Positions 61,315 to 64,000 of a DNA stretch of 64,000 nucleotides are shown here, one piece after another. This DNA is from Burkholderiaceae bacterium. GTDB lineage: Bacteria; Pseudomonadota; Gammaproteobacteria; Burkholderiales; Burkholderiaceae_E. The notes under the pieces were generated by a model. The model ran no database searches, was not told where the DNA came from, and worked only from the letters and a program-made list of their open reading frames with translations. Every line of letters starts with the position of its first letter. The stretch's first letter is position 1. The stretch covers positions 1 through 64,000 of the forward strand of contig JAMLIN010000022.1 of NCBI GenBank assembly GCA_023954135.1. Reading direction: 5' to 3'. The translations under genes and the position numbers were made by a program.

Positions 61315-62517
61315 TCAGCGCCGTGCGCTTTCCGCGTCCACTGCCGCCTGCACCGCCCGGTAGAAGTCGTCGCGTGCCTGGTCGGCGACCGGGTCGCGCG
61401 CTCCGCCGCTCCAGTTGGCGTTCGAGGCGATCACGATCCGGCGCGCCGGGTCGATGAAGAGGCCCTGGCCGAAGATGCCGCGCCCGGCGAAGCTGCCGTC
61501 GTCGAAGGTCCACCACTGGTAGCCGTAGCCGCGACCCGGCCTGCCGATGTCGGCCTGCCGGGTCGTGGCCTCGGCCAGCCAGCCGTCGGGCACGATGCTC
61601 TGGCCGTCCACCCGGGCGCCTTCCAGGATGAACTGGCCGAAGCGGGCGAAGTCGCGGGCGGCTGCCTGGATGCAGCAGCCGCTGATCTCCCGGCCCGTGC
61701 GGCTGAGGATCCATGTTGCATCCTGCTCCATGCCGGCCGGGATCCAGATCTTCTCCGACAGGTAGGTCGACAGGGGCTTGCCGGTGGCTTCGCCGACGAG
61801 CACGCCCACGAGGTTGGTCTCGCCGGTGCTGTAGTTCCAGCGGGTGCCCGCAGGCGCCTCGCGCTCGAGCCGGCGCAGATAGCTCACCAGGGCGTCGACG
61901 CCGGCCTCCGGCTTGTGGCCGTTGAAGCGCGCCACGTCGGATTCGGGATCGTCGTAGTTCTCGTCCCACTGCACGCCCGAGGTCATCGTCAGCAGCTGGC
62001 GGATGGTGACGTCGTCGTAGGCCGAACCCTTCATGTCGGCGAGGTAATCGCTCACCTTGTCGTCCATGCTGCGGATATGCCCATCGCGCAGCGCGGCGCC
62101 CACGAGGGTGGCGGTGATCGACTTGGCTACCGAAAAGCTGGTCCAGCGGCCGTCGGCGTCGAAGTCCAGCCCGTAGCGCTCCAGCCGGAGCTTGCCATCG
62201 TGCAGGACGAGCAGCGCCGAGCTGCGCTGACCGGCCATGTAAGCGCCTACATCGATGGGCAGCTCGAGCGGCGGGCCCGGCGGCAATGGCCGGGGCGAGC
62301 CGCCTGCCGGGATCACCCGCGATTTCGCCAGCACCGGCAGCCGGTCGAGGGCGCGGAACGCCGCATCGCGCTGGGCCTGGTTCCAGAACAGCACGTCGGC
62401 GTTGGTCGGCAGGGTGGCCAGCAGCCCCCGGGTTTCCTTGTCGAGGCTGAACCAGCCCGCGATCGCGGCGATCGCGAGCACGACCAGCAGTCCGAGCAGG
62501 GCCTTCAGCATCTTCAT
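61315..62517 (-). CDS. Serine hydrolase of the beta-lactamase/class C-like family
   Basis: A 400-residue protein anchored by one N-terminal membrane helix (residues 4-24). The catalytic SxxK motif is Ser129-Val-Ala-Lys132 in SFSVAKSIT, and a YxN-like motif appears as NYSTGETN. GYGYQWWTFDDG is typical of the family. Such enzymes are esterases or peptidases rather than true beta-lactamases; 6-aminohexanoate-dimer hydrolases belong to the same group. ATG at 62517. It is divergent from the glutathione S-transferase gene. Confidence 0.9.
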   Translation of the reverse strand: MKMLKALLGLLVVLAIAAIAGWFSLDKETRGLLATLPTNADVLFWNQAQRDAAFRALDRLPVLAKSRVIPAGGSPRPLPPGPPLELPIDVGAYMAGQRSSALLVLHDGKLRLERYGLDFDADGRWTSFSVAKSITATLVGAALRDGHIRSMDDKVSDYLADMKGSAYDDVTIRQLLTMTSGVQWDENYDDPESDVARFNGHKPEAGVDALVSYLRRLEREAPAGTRWNYSTGETNLVGVLVGEATGKPLSTYLSEKIWIPAGMEQDATWILSRTGREISGCCIQAAARDFARFGQFILEGARVDGQSIVPDGWLAEATTRQADIGRPGRGYGYQWWTFDDGSFAGRGIFGQGLFIDPARRIVIASNANWSGGARDPVADQARDDFYRAVQAAVDAESARR

Positions 62518-62638
62518 GGCGGGATTCCCGAAAAGCGACGGCGGGCCGATGGCCCCGCCCGGTCAGCGCGATTGCGGGTGGTGGCGCATCGGCCGGCGGT
62601 TGAGGGTAGCATCGGGGCGAGCCAACGAGGAGACATCC

Positions 62639-63256
62639 ATGAAGCTGTTCCATTCGCCGAGTTCGCCCTATGTCCGCAAGTGCATGGTCGTCGCGATCGA
62701 GCACGGTCTCGAGAACCGGATCGAGAAGGTCGCCGCCTCGCCCAGCGTGCTCAACCGGGTGCCCGAGCTCGAGGCCGCCAATCCGCTCAGCAAGGTGCCC
62801 GCTCTCCAGGATGATGACGGCAACTGGCTTTTCGACAGCCCGGTGATCTGCGAGTACCTCGACAGCCTGGGTGGAGGCCTCATGCTGCCGGCCAGCGGCC
62901 CGGCGCGCTGGCGGGTGCTCACCACCCAGGCGCTGGCGGACGGCGCCCTCGATGCGGCGCTCCTGATGCGCTACGAGCAGGCCCTGAGGCCGGAGGCTCT
63001 GCGCTGGGACGACTGGCTGGCCGGCCAGCGCGCCAAGATCATTCGCAGCGTCGATCTGCTCGATCGCCAGATCGGCGATTCCCCTGCCGAAACCGCGAAG
63101 CCCGACCTCGGCGCGATCACCGTCGGCTGCCTGCTCGGCTACCTCGACTTCCGGTTCCCCGACATCGGCTGGCGCACCGACCGGGCCGCGCTCGCCGCCT
63201 GGTACGAGCAATTCTCCGAACGGGCGTCGATGCGGGCCACGGTGCCGGTCGGCTGA
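62639..63256 (+). CDS. Glutathione S-transferase family protein
   Basis: A 205-residue protein with the thioredoxin-like N-terminal domain (KLFHSPSSPYVRKCMVVAIE, with catalytic-type Ser residues in SPSSPYVRK) and the glutathione-binding DSPVICEYLD. The C-terminal helical domain runs from about residue 85 and contains DLGAITVGCLLGYLDFRFPD. It conjugates or reduces small electrophiles with glutathione. The ATG follows GAGGAG. Downstream are a MAPEG-type gene and a VOC-type gene, which together look like a small detoxification group. Confidence 0.92.
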   Translation: MKLFHSPSSPYVRKCMVVAIEHGLENRIEKVAASPSVLNRVPELEAANPLSKVPALQDDDGNWLFDSPVICEYLDSLGGGLMLPASGPARWRVLTTQALADGALDAALLMRYEQALRPEALRWDDWLAGQRAKIIRSVDLLDRQIGDSPAETAKPDLGAITVGCLLGYLDFRFPDIGWRTDRAALAAWYEQFSERASMRATVPVG

Positions 63257-63281
63257 GCCGTCTCGGCGTGACAGGACGGCC

Positions 63282-63668
63282 ATGAACTACGTACACATCG
63301 TTGCCGTGCTGGCGATCCTGCAGTTCTTCGCGTTCGGCATCCAGGTCGGCCGCGCCAGGGGAACATACGGGATCAAGGCACCCGCCACATCCGGACACGA
63401 GCTTTTCGAGCGGGCCTTCCGGGTACACATGAACACGCTCGAACAGCTGGTCGCCTTCTTGCCGGCCCTGCTGATCGCCAGCCTGTACTGGCCGAACGGA
63501 ATCGTCGCCGGCATCGGCGTTGTCTACCTGATCGGCCGGATCCTCTACCGGCGCTCGTACATGGCGGATCCGGCCAGACGAGCCCTGGGATTCCTGCTGA
63601 CCGTTCTTCCGACCTTCGTTCTTCTGGCCGCGTCCCTGCTCGGTGCCGTTTCGCGGCACGCGGCCTGA
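63282..63668 (+). CDS. MAPEG-family membrane protein
   Basis: A 128-residue inner-membrane protein with four helices. The family signature is well preserved: FERAFRVHMNTLEQLVAFLP (the ERxxRxxxNxxE motif for glutathione binding) and the later YLIGRILYRRSYM. MAPEG proteins are membrane glutathione transferases or peroxidases. The start ATG is 25 bases after the glutathione S-transferase stop, so joint expression is likely. Confidence 0.92.
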   Translation: MNYVHIVAVLAILQFFAFGIQVGRARGTYGIKAPATSGHELFERAFRVHMNTLEQLVAFLPALLIASLYWPNGIVAGIGVVYLIGRILYRRSYMADPARRALGFLLTVLPTFVLLAASLLGAVSRHAA

Positions 63669-63684
63669 GGATAAATTCGAGCCG

Positions 63685-64000
63685 ATGGACCCAAAACTAC
63701 CGATTCGAAACCTTGACTACGCGGTCATCTTTGCAAGGCGGATGACTGCAATGTGCGAGTTCTACGAGACGACGCTGGGTTTCCCGCTTCATCGCAAGCT
63801 CAGCCCCAAGTGGGTCGAGTTTCGCGTCGGGTCGAGCCTCGTCGCGATCGCCGAGCCCGGTGGGCTTTTCGACGATCCGGTTCTGCCGGTCGGCGTTCTT
63901 TCGCTGCAACTCGCCTTTCGCGTCGCACCCGATGAAGTGGATCTGTGCGCGGCGACTCTCCGTGAGCGTGGTGTCGAGCTCATTTTGGGCCCGACGGACC
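63685..64000 (+). CDS. VOC (glyoxalase/bleomycin-resistance-like) family protein, 5' part
   Basis: The frame starts at ATG 63685, 16 bases after the MAPEG gene stop, and remains open to the window end, giving about 105 residues. The N-terminal module of the vicinal-oxygen-chelate fold is seen: LDYAVIFARRMTAMCEFYET then TLGFPLH, and the strand pair WVEFRVGSSLVAIAEPGG. Its metal ligands cannot be judged from the part seen. Function ranges over glyoxalase, dioxygenase and antibiotic-binding proteins. Confidence 0.8.
   Translation, partial: MDPKLPIRNLDYAVIFARRMTAMCEFYETTLGFPLHRKLSPKWVEFRVGSSLVAIAEPGGLFDDPVLPVGVLSLQLAFRVAPDEVDLCAATLRERGVELILGPTD

Overview
The window looks like chromosomal DNA of a free-living, aerobic, Gram-negative bacterium, most likely a high-GC member of Pseudomonadota (gamma or beta). 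The evidence is a TonB-dependent receptor, a lipid A deacylase-like outer-membrane protein, several lipoproteins, TAXI-type TRAP transport, GC-rich third codon positions throughout, and many short overlaps between genes. No rRNA, tRNA, CRISPR array or intact insertion sequence was seen, and genus and species cannot be read from the sequence.

Layout. 1-2778: the end of an ABC uptake system of the nitrate/cyanate family followed by cyanase, so probably a cyanate uptake and detoxification operon. 2787-4142: a Phd/PIN toxin-antitoxin pair with an operator-like repeat, and a DsbA-like isomerase. 4347-9471: a very large secreted RHS protein ending in a Tle1-type phospholipase domain, followed closely by a small exported protein that may be its immunity factor. 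9587-16657: two MFS carriers, a degenerate HD-domain-like protein, an SbmA/BacA-like protein, a LuxR regulator, an unknown protein and DUF2853. 16949-20162: a tightly overlapping Tat-protein / GMC oxidoreductase / DUF2264 operon. 20226-25929: an MDR reductase, a dimethylformamidase-like lipoprotein with a Pro-rich tail, a universal stress protein, a class II aldolase and an enoyl-CoA hydratase.

26010-29141: two tandemly duplicated polysaccharide flippase-like genes. 29163-31270: a two-component system. 31388-37437: three tandem TAXI solute-binding proteins, each 385 residues long, preceding one fused TRAP permease, with hairpins between the genes and a terminator before the permease. 37454-38625: PnuC coupled to a NadR-type ribosylnicotinamide kinase. 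38699-44588: an LpxR-like protein, an SDR, an LCAD-like acyl-CoA dehydrogenase, a UPF0149/SEC-C protein, an amidase and a small membrane protein. 44594-49834: a divergent pair of GH17 proteins (one fused to a GT2 glucan synthase), bracketed by two inverted copies of a short repeat. 49898-52304: a TPP riboswitch preceding a TonB-dependent receptor, which points to thiamin or precursor import.

52467-57579: a run of small, unrelated same-strand genes in somewhat less GC-rich DNA. It includes an ANT(3'')-type nucleotidyltransferase and an AAC(3)-I-type acetyltransferase and ends in a GNAT gene that looks truncated. 57885-64000: a small exported protein, a second LuxR regulator, a parallel-beta-helix lipoprotein, a serine hydrolase, GST, MAPEG and a VOC protein cut by the window end.

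The items most worth following are the RHS-phospholipase locus with its unassigned neighbour, the triplicated TAXI binding proteins with structured leaders, the TPP-controlled TonB receptor, the repeat-flanked glucan locus, and the aminoglycoside-modifying gene cluster outside any visible integron.
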